Source: ZYF759 sp046297455 (GTDB lineage: Bacteria > Pseudomonadota > Alphaproteobacteria > Rhizobiales > Rhizobiaceae). Taken from it: 64,000 bases of DNA. Position numbers and translations under genes: made by a program. Below are positions 16,617-25,462 of this stretch, piece after piece (position 1 is the first letter of the stretch; each line of letters starts with the position of its first letter). The DNA lies in NCBI GenBank assembly GCA_046297455.1, contig JBKBIT010000004.1, positions 1 through 64,000 on the forward strand. The letters run 5' to 3'. A model generated the notes under the pieces. That model worked only from the letters and a program-made list of their open reading frames with translations. It did no database searches and had not been told where the DNA came from.

Positions 16617-17959
16617 GGTCGCCGCTCCTGCCGCCGCCGGCGGCGGCGCCAAACGCCGTCCTCGGCCATCAATTCGCTCAGCATTCCCTCGCGCAGGCCG
16701 CGATCGGCCACCCGCAGACGTTCGCTCGGCCAGGCAAGGCGGATCGCCTGCAGGATGGCGCAGCCGGCCAGCACGAGGTCGGCCCGGTCCGGCCCGATGC
16801 AGGGATTGGCGACGCGTTCGGCATAGCTCCAGCCGAGCAGGCGCTCGATCATCGCGTCGACATGGGCGCGATCCATCCACAGCCCGTCGACCTGGCGCCG
16901 GTCGTAGCGCGGCAGCGCCAGATGGACACCGGCAAGCGTCGTCACCGTGCCCGACGTGCCGAGAAGGTGGAACTGCCCCCCCTCGACCATCTCGCGCAGC
17001 GGATTGGCGGCGGCGAAGCCGGCCAGCATTTCACCCACATCCGCCACCATGGCATCGAAGGTTTCAGGCGTCACGTCACGCCCGCCATGGCGCTCGGCAA
17101 GCGACACCACGCCAACCGGCAGCGAGGTCCAGGCAGCGATGTTGTTGGCAAGCCTTGGCGAGCGCTCGCGGGTGAGATCGACCAGCGCGATCTCCGAGGA
17201 ACCGCCGCCAATATCGAACAGCGCCACGCCGCTCGTGTCGCGCTCGACAAGCGAACCGCAGCCCGACACAGCGAGCCGCGCTTCGGTCTCGCGGTCGATG
17301 ATCTCCAGTTCGAGACCCGTTTCCGCACGCACCCTTTCGATGAAGGCGACGCCGTTTTCGGCCGAGCGGCAGGCCTCTGTGGCGATCAGCCTCGTCTTGC
17401 GAACGCGCCGGGTTTCGAGCTTGGACGCGCAGATGGCGAGTGCCTCCACGGCCCGGTCCATGGCATCCTCGCCAAGCTTGCCGGTAAGTGAAAGGCCTTC
17501 GCCCAGCCGGACGATGCGCGAGAAGGCGTCGATGACACGGAACTGGCCACGCCTTGTCGGGACGGCGACCAGCAGCCGGCAATTATTGGTGCCGAGATCG
17601 AGCGCAGCATAGGCAGGCGGCCGGTCGTCGTCATTCCGCATAACCGCAGGCTGGGATATTTTGGGCGCGTTGCCCGGCAGGAGCGGGGGTGCCGATTCCG
17701 GCTTTGGCGGCACCTGCCCTGCACTGTTTGCCACAGGGCCCGGGGAGCGCGCGAAGACCTTTCGCCCACGGCGGCGCTTGCGCCGCTTGCGGGCGGGTTT
17801 TGTCGATTCCGCCGGTTTTGCTGCAGCGGGACCGCCCGTACTGCCGCTTGTCGCGGCCGATCCAGTCGGTGCCACATCGGGTGCAACGCGCTCAAGAGGC
17901 GTTGCCACACGTTCCAGCCCGGCTGCCGGGGTTCCGGCACCCTGATCCGGGTTTTTCAC
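16613..17959 (-). CDS. Exopolyphosphatase / pppGpp phosphohydrolase family protein (Ppx/GppA)
   Basis: The catalytic core belongs to the ASKHA fold, with AALDLGTNNCRLLVA (phosphate loop), ATEACRSAENG and FDIGGGSSEIAL. Family members hydrolyse polyphosphate or pppGpp. The C-terminal HD domain of E. coli Ppx is absent, as in most alphaproteobacterial members. About 100 residues before the core are rich in Pro, Ala and Lys/Arg (KPARKRRKRRRGRK) and probably disordered. The start is uncertain: GTG at 17959 has GAAGGA upstream and gives 448 residues; the frame stays open to 18058. It is coupled to rlmE. Confidence 0.82.
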   Translation of the reverse strand: MKNPDQGAGTPAAGLERVATPLERVAPDVAPTGSAATSGSTGGPAAAKPAESTKPARKRRKRRRGRKVFARSPGPVANSAGQVPPKPESAPPLLPGNAPKISQPAVMRNDDDRPPAYAALDLGTNNCRLLVAVPTRRGQFRVIDAFSRIVRLGEGLSLTGKLGEDAMDRAVEALAICASKLETRRVRKTRLIATEACRSAENGVAFIERVRAETGLELEIIDRETEARLAVSGCGSLVERDTSGVALFDIGGGSSEIALVDLTRERSPRLANNIAAWTSLPVGVVSLAERHGGRDVTPETFDAMVADVGEMLAGFAAANPLREMVEGGQFHLLGTSGTVTTLAGVHLALPRYDRRQVDGLWMDRAHVDAMIERLLGWSYAERVANPCIGPDRADLVLAGCAILQAIRLAWPSERLRVADRGLREGMLSELMAEDGVWRRRRRRQERRP

Positions 17960-18203
17960 CTTGATGTCCTTCGGCGCCCGCCTTGCGCGACGTGCGCCGG
18001 CGGGCACTCCAAATCCTAACGTTGGACTCAGAGTAGCAGGTGTGGACCTCAACACCAAGAGCTGGCTTCCGGATCAGCGACACGACCGGGAACCTTTGCC
18101 GCATGTGCGCATTCGTCAGAGAACAGGCAAGGGGCCGGGGTTGACTATCCGGGCCCGATATACCAAATAGCCTTTGCTTCGCCGGCACAGCCGCGGGCAG
18201 GAT

Positions 18204-18277
18204 TGGGGAATAGGTTAACGGTAGACCCACGGACTCTGACTCCGTTAGTCCTGGTTCGAATCCAGGTTCCCCAGCCA
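18204..18277 (+). tRNA. tRNA-Gln (anticodon CTG)
   Basis: The 74-base cloverleaf has acceptor arms TGGGGAA and TTCCCCA with an encoded CCA end, a D loop GGTTAACGGT, an anticodon stem ACGGA/TCCGT enclosing CTCTGAC (anticodon CTG, reads CAG) and a T loop GGTTCGAATCC. The weak first pair after the T is typical of glutamine tRNAs. An integrase relic lies just downstream. Confidence 0.95.
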
Positions 18278-18474
18278 TTGAACTTCCAAGCCGTTGAAAT
18301 CGCTTACCTATCCGCTCCGTGCGAATCTTCCTGCAGCCGAAATCCGTGAATGTGCACGAAACTGAGGCACAGGGCCGAGGCACGAACGGATCGCCACGCC
18401 CTTCAGAGAGCACGGGCGGTCCGGCATGGCGACACGGCACAAAATTCAGAACCTGGTCCGAAGAGGCAATGTCT

Positions 18475-19135
18475 TCTAACGGCGGCCGAAGGCATCCTGC
18501 GCGAGCAGGATGTGCGCGGGATACCTCAGAGCTGGAGCAGTATCATCTCGCCAAACTCCGTGATCATGTCGACGAGATCCCCCCGCGTTATGGCCAGAGT
18601 GCCAGGTTGCGCAAGCTATCGCCCTTGAAACTTCGCTAGACGGCTGCACGGATGGTTTCGGTTGCAGTGGAGAGGAACGAGGCACCGATGAAGCTGGGCC
18701 TCGGAACGAATACTATCCGCAAGCATCTGGGCAATGTGGCCGAGTTCCTCAGATACCTGCGTGGACGCGGCTACGCGGTGAGGCAGCTGTCGCTGGAGGG
18801 GTTTCGCCCCCCGAAATTAAAGCCTTCCGACATCAGGACGCTGACCGACAAGCCCTGTCCGGAGCGTCTGCGTCCGATGTTCCAGCTTCCCGTCTTCACC
18901 GGGTGTCTCGTCGCCGACAACCAGCATGTGGCAGGTGACCAGATTTTTCACTCGGCCAACTACGACGTGCCGATGCTGCTGACCTATCTGGGCGCACGCC
19001 GGACGGAATTTACCGGACTTGCTGTCAAGGAGGTGGTCGAAACCGCCAATGGCTGCGCAATCCACATTCGCATCAACCAGTTTCGCAGGGTCAAGAACAC
19101 TCAATCCCTGAGGATGCCTCCGCCACCCAGCTTGC
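18475..19135 (+). pseudogene. Degraded tyrosine recombinase (integrase) next to tRNA-Gln
   Basis: Fragments of one integrase are spread over several frames. An N-terminal part (AEGILREQDVRGI, then ELEQYHLAKLRDHVDEIPPRYG in another frame) is followed after about 18650 by LGTNTIRKHLGNVAEFLRYL, LPVFTGC, LLTYLGARRTEF (the catalytic-domain GARR-E motif) and INQFRRVKNTQSLR. The downstream box with the HxxR and the catalytic tyrosine is missing or unrecognisable. Its position about 200 bases from tRNA-Gln fits an integrated element whose other genes were lost. Bases 19136-19352 hold nothing I can identify. Confidence 0.6.
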
Positions 19136-19352
19136 TGAAGCTAGGAAGCTTTTGCCTGATGTCGCGTTGGGGGTTGACAGCGGGCTGGCTGCCTCCAGCA
19201 ACTGTCCTCGAATTGCTGACATCCGGTCGGGGCGGGCATTCTCGTTGCAGAGCCGGTGCAGTTGTTCTGGCCCCACTTCATCAAGGCCCTCACCGGACGT
19301 CAATTCGTGTGGCGCAGTGTGCTCTGGGGGATGGGCAACCTCGGGCGAAGGC

Positions 19353-20711
19353 CTATGCCGCGGCGGCCAACCCCGCTTCCAACGCCGCGACCATGCGCTT
19401 CACATCGCTTCCGTCGATGACTAGCGGCGGCGAGAGGATGATATTGTTGCCGGAGACACGAACCATGACGCCTTCGCTGTAGGAGGTCTCGAAAATCTGG
19501 CCGATGGTCTTCTTGTCGATCGGCTTCTTGGTCGCCCGGTCGGCGACGAGTTCCAGCGCCACCATCAGCCCCTTGCCGCGCACGTCGCCGACGATCGCGT
19601 GCCGGTCCTTCAGATCCATGCAGCCGGCCAGGAGTTCGTCGCCGCGCGAGGCGGCGTTTTGGGCAAGATCGGCCTTCTTCATCTCCACCAGACAGGCGAG
19701 CGCGGCCGCCGCGCCGACCGGATGGGCCGAATAGGTGTAGCCGTGGCCGATCGCGCCGAAGGAGGTCTCGTCATGCTCGAAGACGTCCGCCACCTTCTGC
19801 GAGATCATGACGGCGCCGAAGGGGAAGTAGCCATTGGTGATGGCCTTGGCGGTGCACATCAGGTCCGGCTGGACGCCGAAGAGGCGCGATCCGGTCCAGG
19901 CGCCGGCGCGGCCGAACGCGGTGATGACTTCGTCGGCGATCAGAAGGATGCCGTGCCGGTCGCAGATTTCGCGGACCTTCGGCATGAAGCTCTCGTGCGG
20001 GGGGATGACACCGCCGGCACCCAGCACCGGCTCCATGATGAAGGCGGCGATGGTGTCGGCGCCCTGGAAGGCGATCTCATCCTCCAGCGCCGCCGCGCAA
20101 AGCTCCGCCAGACGCGCCGGATCGGTCTCGCCGAAGGGGTTGCGATAGGGCCAGGGACAGGTGATCTGGAAGCAACCCGGCAGCAGCGGCTCGTAGTTGC
20201 GGCGGAAACTGGCGTTGCCATTGACCGAGGCGCCGCCGAAATGGGTGCCGTGATAGCCCTTCTTGAGGCTCAGGAACTTGGTGCGATCCCGCTCACCGCG
20301 GATCTTGTGGTACTGGCGCGCAAGCCGCAGGGCGGTTTCGACGCTGTCCGATCCGCCCGACGTGAAGAAGGAGCGCACCAGCCCGTCCGGACGAAACCAT
20401 TCGGCAAGCTCGTAGGAGAGCTCGACGGCTGGGCCCGTCGAGGTGCCGCGGAAGGCAGAATAATAGGGAAGCTGGTCAAGTTGGTCGGCGATCGCCTTCT
20501 TCACCGGTTCGCAGGAATAGCCGAGATTGACGTTCCACAACCCGCCCACGGCGTCGAGCGTCCTGTGGCCGTCCACATCGGTCAGCGTCACGCCTTCGGC
20601 CGCCACGATCAGCTTTGGAGGATTTGCGCGCATTTCCGCGGGGTGCGCCATCGGATGCCAGATGTGTTTGGCATTGTTTTCCTTCAGGAAATTGTTGTCG
20701 CGCAGCATCAT
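19353..20711 (-). CDS. Class III PLP-dependent aminotransferase (omega-amino acid:pyruvate type)
   Basis: This 452-residue fold type I transaminase has HIWHPMAHP at the start, FFTSGGSDSVETALRLARQY, KKGYHGTHFGGASV, LIADEVITAFGRAG and the PLP lysine in CTAKAITNGYFPFGAV (near residue 290). Relatives move amino groups from beta-alanine, taurine, putrescine or similar omega-amines to pyruvate. The substrate here is not determined. AGGAGGAA precedes the double ATG, and the gene overlaps the stop of the upstream HAD gene. The shared operon with an IclR regulator and HAD hydrolase suggests catabolism. Confidence 0.9.
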   Translation of the reverse strand: MMLRDNNFLKENNAKHIWHPMAHPAEMRANPPKLIVAAEGVTLTDVDGHRTLDAVGGLWNVNLGYSCEPVKKAIADQLDQLPYYSAFRGTSTGPAVELSYELAEWFRPDGLVRSFFTSGGSDSVETALRLARQYHKIRGERDRTKFLSLKKGYHGTHFGGASVNGNASFRRNYEPLLPGCFQITCPWPYRNPFGETDPARLAELCAAALEDEIAFQGADTIAAFIMEPVLGAGGVIPPHESFMPKVREICDRHGILLIADEVITAFGRAGAWTGSRLFGVQPDLMCTAKAITNGYFPFGAVMISQKVADVFEHDETSFGAIGHGYTYSAHPVGAAAALACLVEMKKADLAQNAASRGDELLAGCMDLKDRHAIVGDVRGKGLMVALELVADRATKKPIDKKTIGQIFETSYSEGVMVRVSGNNIILSPPLVIDGSDVKRMVAALEAGLAAAA

Positions 20712-21385
20712 TTTTCCTCCTGCAACAGGGTGTCGACGCCGAGAAGGGCAAGCGCCCTGGCGTAGCTTCCGGCCGGATCACGGACGTTGAAATGAACCGT
20801 CTTCATGCCGAATTCGTCGCCACCCCGAACATTCTTCAGCTGGTCATCGACGAAGACGCATGCGTCCGGTGGCAGACCGAACCCTTCCGTGACCCGCGCG
20901 TATGCGCGCGGATCCGGCTTCAATATGCCGGTATAGGTCGCGTCGACGATGAGATCGAAATCCTTCAGAAAAGGCAGCTTGTCCCGGAAGCCGGCGCCAT
21001 AGAACAGGTCGAGTTCGTTGGAGAGGATGGCGAGCTTTATGCCGTCGGCCTTGGCCGCGCCGATGGCGGCAATCGCTTCGGGCCGGATCGCGGAGGACGG
21101 CTCGTCGCCCCTGATGCGCTGCAAGAACTTCGGCAGCGTGTCCCAAACCTCGCCGACCAGTTCGCCCGTCTCGCGCGCCCTGATCGCCCAGTAGTCGCGC
21201 TCGCTGATCTCGCCTTCCTGCATCGACTGCCAGAGCGGATCGCCGTCGGGGTCGAAGGGCCCCATCCATTGGAGCGTCCCTGGGGCGAGGCCGAGCGCGC
21301 GTTCATTCTCGCGATGGGTTTCGAAGACAGTTCGCGAGATCACGCCGCCGAAATCGAGGACAAGCGCCTGTGCTCCGGGTTTCAT
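20708..21385 (-). CDS. HAD-superfamily hydrolase
   Basis: This 225-residue protein has HAD motif I in LVLDFGGVIS, motif II in KLAILSNELD, the motif III lysine in ILKPDPRAYAR, and motif IV in CVFVDDQLKNV. The insert after motif I is helical, as in epoxide hydrolase N-terminal-type and haloacid dehalogenase-type members. Motif I has DFGG instead of DxDxT: the second aspartate of phosphatases is replaced by glycine, so dehalogenase-like or inactive roles are possible. It lies between the iclR gene and the aminotransferase, overlapping both. Confidence 0.85.
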   Translation of the reverse strand: MKPGAQALVLDFGGVISRTVFETHRENERALGLAPGTLQWMGPFDPDGDPLWQSMQEGEISERDYWAIRARETGELVGEVWDTLPKFLQRIRGDEPSSAIRPEAIAAIGAAKADGIKLAILSNELDLFYGAGFRDKLPFLKDFDLIVDATYTGILKPDPRAYARVTEGFGLPPDACVFVDDQLKNVRGGDEFGMKTVHFNVRDPAGSYARALALLGVDTLLQEEK

Positions 21386-22179
21386 GCCGCGGCTTCCTTG
21401 TCCTGGCGAAGGGCATCCGGCACTTCGCCGCCGATCGCCGTGGTGACTTCACTCGCCGCCTTGCGTACGGCGGCGGCTATCAGGCCCTGCTTTTCCAGAT
21501 CGAAGCGCGACGCCACCGATGCGACGGCCAGCGTGCCGTAAACCTGGCCCGTCGCGTCGAAGAAGGGGGCGGCAACGCCGACGACCTCGTCCTCGTAGGT
21601 TTTTGCCGACACGGCAAAGCCGCGCTTGCGCGTGGCGGCGAGGAGGGGGCGGAGTTCATCGGCCGTCCGCACGGTCTGGTCTGTGTGTCCGACGAAGCTT
21701 TCGGCCGCCAGGATAGCCTCGACGGTCTTTTCGTCCGCAAAGGCCAGATAGACGACACCCGAGGCAGTGGCGTGGAAGGGCAGTCGATCCGAGGGGTCGA
21801 CATGTACCCTGGTGGGACGTTGCGGCTCGGCCACGCCGATGGTGATCATTGCCGATCCCGCCCCAAGTGCGGCATGCGCCGTTTCGCCCGTCTCGACGAC
21901 GAGCGCCTGCAGTGCAGGCTCGACCACAGAAGCGATCGGGAAACTTGCCTCGCGCACCTTCGCCAGCTTCAGGATGTTCCTGCCAAGCCGGAATTTCCTT
22001 GTGGACGGGTGCTGTTCGACGAAGCCACCACGCATCAGGCTGTTGAGCAGCCGCAAGGTCGTGGCCTTATCCTGGCCGGCTTCCCGCGCCAGCTCGCTCA
22101 GCCCCCATTCGGGTTCGCTAACCGTAAAAAAATCTAGCAGGATCAGAGCCTTATCGACCGTACCCATCGTCTGGGCCAT
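21382..22179 (-). CDS. IclR-family transcriptional regulator
   Basis: This 265-residue regulator has an N-terminal winged helix (TVDKALILLDFF, LSELAREAGQDKATTLRLLN) and the IclR effector domain from about residue 80 (LQALVVETGETAHAALG, LPFHATASGVVYLAF, GVAAPFFDATGQVYGTLAV). It is transcribed with the HAD hydrolase and aminotransferase and diverges from the TctCBA transporter, so it probably controls both directions. ATG at 22179 has GGAGGAACGG upstream. Confidence 0.9.
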   Translation of the reverse strand: MAQTMGTVDKALILLDFFTVSEPEWGLSELAREAGQDKATTLRLLNSLMRGGFVEQHPSTRKFRLGRNILKLAKVREASFPIASVVEPALQALVVETGETAHAALGAGSAMITIGVAEPQRPTRVHVDPSDRLPFHATASGVVYLAFADEKTVEAILAAESFVGHTDQTVRTADELRPLLAATRKRGFAVSAKTYEDEVVGVAAPFFDATGQVYGTLAVASVASRFDLEKQGLIAAAVRKAASEVTTAIGGEVPDALRQDKEAAA

Positions 22180-22230
22180 CTTGTTTCCGTTCCTCCGAAA
22201 CCGCACTGGCTGGTGGCTGCACGGGAACTC

Positions 22231-22292
22231 TTGACAGAAGCGGCTACGCCACGCAAGATGAATTTGAACCTTCGGTGATAATAATAAACCGA
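22231..22292 (+). promoter_or_regulatory. Candidate tctC promoter and operator in the iclR-tctC gap
   Basis: TTGACA (22231-22236) and CAAGAT (22254-22259) are 17 bases apart and could be a sigma-70 promoter facing tctC. Just downstream is an inverted repeat, TCGGT (22272-22276) and ACCGA (22288-22292), around an A/T-rich core. A repressor there would block transcription. That the divergent IclR protein binds it is an inference from position. Confidence 0.4.
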
Positions 22293-22325
22293 CTAGATCC
22301 GAGGGTGCCAAATGGGAGATAAAGT

Positions 22326-23267
22326 ATGATCAAGCCCGTTGCTGCGGCCGTTGCCGCTCTTGCTGCGACCGTCGCCCTGGCCGGTCCCGTCTTCGCCGAT
22401 TATCCGGAACGCCCCGTTACCTTCATCGTCCCCTGGCCTCCCGGCGATCTGGAGGATCAGCTCACCCGCGTCATCGCCGACGAGATGCAGCGCGAGACCG
22501 GCGTGCCCGCGCGCGTCGTCAATCGGCCGGGTGGTGGCGGCATCGAAGGCGCGACGGCCGTCGCCCAGTCGCCTGCCGACGGCTACATGACAGGGTCCTT
22601 CGTGATCGACGTGCCGACCATGCACATCATCCAGGGCAACGCGACCTACACAAGCGAGAGTTTCGAGCCGATCGGCATCTTCCTCACATATCCCTTCGCC
22701 CTGGTGACCCTGGCCGACGCTCCCTATTCGAATCTCGAGGAACTGGCCGAGTACGCGCGCGAGAATCCGGTTCGGCTCGGGCATTTCGGCTACGATCTGG
22801 TGCCGACCATGGCGACATTCGCCGCCGCGCAGGAGCTGGGCTTCGAATTCGGCTCCGATGCAGCCTTCGACATGCTCGACTGCTCCACGCTGGCAACCGG
22901 CGATGTCGACGTCATGAACACCACCATGGCGCTGGTGCTCGGCTGCCTCGACGACATCAAGGTTCTTGCCGCCTATACGGACGAGCCGCTGTCGATCGTG
23001 CCCGACGGTCCGCTGCTTTCCGATCAGGTTTCGGGGCTTGAGATCACGCTCTGGAACGGCCTCTTCGTGCCCGCCGGCACGCCGCAGGAGATCAAGAACA
23101 AGATCGCCGAGGTCGCCTCCCGTGCCATGGCCAGCGACACCGCCCGCGAACTGGCCGAGGCCACCGGTGCCGGCGTCTACTGGATGGGAGCCGAAGAGGC
23201 AGCCGCCCGGATAGAGCGCGACTATCGCGCGGCCGAGGAACTGCTGGAGGCCGTCAGCGGCAACTGA
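22326..23267 (+). CDS. Tripartite tricarboxylate transporter substrate-binding protein (TctC/Bug family)
   Basis: This 313-residue periplasmic protein has a signal peptide (MIKPVAAAVAALAATVALAG, cleavage near residue 24) and the Bug-family beginning YPERPVTFIVPWPPGD, then VVNRPGGGGIEGATAVAQSPADGY and NGLFVPAGTPQEIKNK. Bug proteins capture carboxylates or related small molecules for TctA/TctB. The WPPGDLEDQ stretch differs from the common WPAGGxxD, so the ligand may be unusual. It is the first gene of tctC-tctB-tctA, divergent from an iclR gene. Confidence 0.9.
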   Translation: MIKPVAAAVAALAATVALAGPVFADYPERPVTFIVPWPPGDLEDQLTRVIADEMQRETGVPARVVNRPGGGGIEGATAVAQSPADGYMTGSFVIDVPTMHIIQGNATYTSESFEPIGIFLTYPFALVTLADAPYSNLEELAEYARENPVRLGHFGYDLVPTMATFAAAQELGFEFGSDAAFDMLDCSTLATGDVDVMNTTMALVLGCLDDIKVLAAYTDEPLSIVPDGPLLSDQVSGLEITLWNGLFVPAGTPQEIKNKIAEVASRAMASDTARELAEATGAGVYWMGAEEAAARIERDYRAAEELLEAVSGN

Positions 23268-23274
23268 GACGGGC

Positions 23275-23300
23275 ACCGGGCGCGCGGCGGCGCGCCCGGT
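23275..23300 (+). other. GC hairpin after the tctC-type binding protein gene
   Basis: A perfect 11-bp stem, ACCGGGCGCGC (23275-23285) and GCGCGCCCGGT (23290-23300), encloses a 4-base loop. No T-run follows, so it is not a standard terminator. It sits 8 bases after the binding-protein stop and before tctB, where a stem can stabilise the upstream mRNA segment and raise binding-protein levels over the membrane subunits. Confidence 0.55.
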
Positions 23301-23359
23301 TCCGATCCCTCCTGCGCGATCCGCCGAGCTTCGCCTCCCAGCTTCCCACGAGCGCGACC

Positions 23360-23950
23360 ATGACCCGCAGCGGCCCTCCCGGCACTGAACTCGAGATCGC
23401 AGAGGATGACCACGAAGAGGTCGTTCCGCCGGAGGCGGAGGGCCTTGCGGCGACGGTACTGTTCGCCATCGCGGCCATTCTCGTCGTCCTTGCCCCGTTT
23501 GCAACGCGCCCGCAGCCGCCTGGCCGCGGCTGGTATCTGGCGCCGATCAACTGGCCCCTGGTCAGCCTCGGGCTCGTGCTTCTGGCGGGCGGCATCCTCG
23601 TCTGGCGTCATTTCCGCGCGCGCGCCGGGGCGCCGGACCGCCGGGCATTCGACCGCGCGTCGCTGTCAGCTTTCGATGGCATGCGCGGCGCCATCGAATA
23701 CAGTTTCTGGTTCTGCCTCTATCTGCTCGGCGTGAGTTATCTGGGCTTTGCGATCGCCACGCTGATCTTCCTGCAACTTGTCGTCTGGCGCGCCGGGTTG
23801 CGCGGATGGAAGTGGGTAATGACGGCCCTCCTCGTCACGGTGGCGATCGTCGTCATTTTCCGCCTCGGCGTCGGCCTTTGGTTTCCGCTGGCGACAATCT
23901 TCCGGCTGATGCCGGCATGGGTGGGCAACACGCTCGGGGGCATTTTGTGA
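23360..23950 (+). CDS. Tripartite tricarboxylate transporter small membrane subunit (TctB family)
   Basis: This 196-residue protein has four predicted transmembrane segments (about residues 28-48, 62-82, 112-138 and 150-190) and an acidic N-terminal extension. Sequence conservation in TctB is low, so the call rests on size, topology and position between tctC and tctA. Its stop overlaps the GTG start of tctA (GTGA). Confidence 0.78.
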   Translation: MTRSGPPGTELEIAEDDHEEVVPPEAEGLAATVLFAIAAILVVLAPFATRPQPPGRGWYLAPINWPLVSLGLVLLAGGILVWRHFRARAGAPDRRAFDRASLSAFDGMRGAIEYSFWFCLYLLGVSYLGFAIATLIFLQLVVWRAGLRGWKWVMTALLVTVAIVVIFRLGVGLWFPLATIFRLMPAWVGNTLGGIL

Positions 23951-25461
23951 TCGAAAGCTTCCTTCTCGGTCTCGAGAACGTTGCGCAGTGGCAGGTGCTG
24001 CTGGCGCTGGTGATCGGCGCGCTGCTCGGCATCATGGTTGGTGCCATCCCCGGTCTCGAACCGGCCGGCGCCATGGCGATTCTCCTGCCCTTCAGCCTAC
24101 AACTCGATCCGCTGCCCGGCGTGACCCTGCTGCTCGGCGCCTATGGCGGCGCCTGGTATGGCGGCGCCATCCCCGCCATCCTGCTTCGCGTCCCCGGCAC
24201 GCCGGTCAATGTGCTGACCACCTATGACGGCTACCCGATGGCCAGGCGCGGCGAAGCGCACCGTGCCCTGTCGCTGGCCTATTCCGCCTCCTTCGTCGGC
24301 GGCACAGTCTCGGTACTGGCACTGGTCATGCTGGCGCCCTACCTGGCACAGGTCGCGACACGCTTTGGCGCGCCCGAATATGCAATGGTCGCGATTCTGG
24401 CGCTGGTTTCCGTCATCCTCGCCCACCAGAAGCACTTCGTCGCCGCGATCATGTCGCTGGGCTTCGGCATGTTCCTCGGCACGGTCGGCTTCGAATCCCC
24501 CTTCAACACGCAGCGCTTCACCTTCGACCAGCAATGGCTTCTGGGCGGTGTGCCGCTGGTGCCGGTGGTCATCGGCCTTTTCGCCCTGTCCCAGGCCTTC
24601 GTGCTGCTGGAAGGTCGAAAGACGCCGGCCAATGGCACGACCTATTCCAATCTCAATCCCTTCAGGGGGCTATTCGAGGTCTTCCGCTACAAGAAGACAC
24701 TGGCGCGCTCCTCGGGACTCGGCGTCTTCATGGGCCTCTTGCCCGGCGTCGGCGAATTCGGCGCCCAGTTCCTTTCCTATTCGCTCGCCCGGCGTGGCTC
24801 GAAGAAGCCGGAGGAATTCGGCAAGGGCTCGCCGGAGGGGCTGGTGGCATCCGAATCCTCGATCAATGCCTGCACCTCGACCGTGCTGGTGCCGCTGCTT
24901 TCGCTGGGCATTCCCGCCGATCCCCTGATGGCGATGCTGCTTGCCGTCTTCATGATCCACAACATCATCCCCGGTCCGCAACTCTTCACCAACCATCCGG
25001 ACTTCATCTCCGGCCTCTACATCTCGCTGTTCCTGCTCAATGTCCTGGCGCTAGTCTTCTTGCTGTTTGCGACCAAACACATCGTCAAGCTGACGCGCAT
25101 CGACCCGCGCATCATCGGCGCCACCATCATGGTGCTGGCGCTGATCGGCTCCTACACCCAGAATTACCGGCTGTCGGACGCGCTGATCACCGTCATCTTC
25201 GCGCTCATCGGCCGCTTCATGCTCAGAAACGGCATTCCCGCCTTTCCGCTTGTCATCGGCCTGGTGTTGGGGCCGATGCTGGAGATGCGGCTGAAACAGT
25301 CGCTGGCACTGTCGAACGGCGATCCGAGCGTCTTCCTGACCCGCCCCATCGCGGCGACGCTCTTGGCGCTGGCGGTCGCCGCAGTGGCGATCTTCACCAT
25401 CACCCAATGGCGCGCCGCGCGCGGTGGCGGGCAACCTGCCGCCGAAAAGACGAGAGACTGA
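23947..25461 (+). CDS. Tripartite tricarboxylate transporter large permease (TctA family)
   Basis: This 504-residue inner-membrane protein has about twelve membrane segments and clear TctA motifs: GIMVGAIPGLEPAGAMAILLPF near the N-terminus (GxxxGxxPGL...), YGGAWYGGAIPAILLRVPGTP, and in the second half LLPGVGEFGAQFLSY and LGIPADPLMAMLL. These proteins drive cation-coupled uptake together with TctB and the periplasmic protein. GTG at 23947 is chosen because it overlaps the tctB stop and gives the expected N-terminus. ALDH follows immediately. Confidence 0.92.
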   Translation: MIESFLLGLENVAQWQVLLALVIGALLGIMVGAIPGLEPAGAMAILLPFSLQLDPLPGVTLLLGAYGGAWYGGAIPAILLRVPGTPVNVLTTYDGYPMARRGEAHRALSLAYSASFVGGTVSVLALVMLAPYLAQVATRFGAPEYAMVAILALVSVILAHQKHFVAAIMSLGFGMFLGTVGFESPFNTQRFTFDQQWLLGGVPLVPVVIGLFALSQAFVLLEGRKTPANGTTYSNLNPFRGLFEVFRYKKTLARSSGLGVFMGLLPGVGEFGAQFLSYSLARRGSKKPEEFGKGSPEGLVASESSINACTSTVLVPLLSLGIPADPLMAMLLAVFMIHNIIPGPQLFTNHPDFISGLYISLFLLNVLALVFLLFATKHIVKLTRIDPRIIGATIMVLALIGSYTQNYRLSDALITVIFALIGRFMLRNGIPAFPLVIGLVLGPMLEMRLKQSLALSNGDPSVFLTRPIAATLLALAVAAVAIFTITQWRAARGGGQPAAEKTRD

Positions 25462-25462
25462 C

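Noticed and set aside
17892..18440. Reverse-strand open frame spanning the tRNA-Gln gene
   Set aside because: Part of its translation (GEPGFEPGLTESES) is the well-known false peptide produced by reading a tRNA gene backwards.
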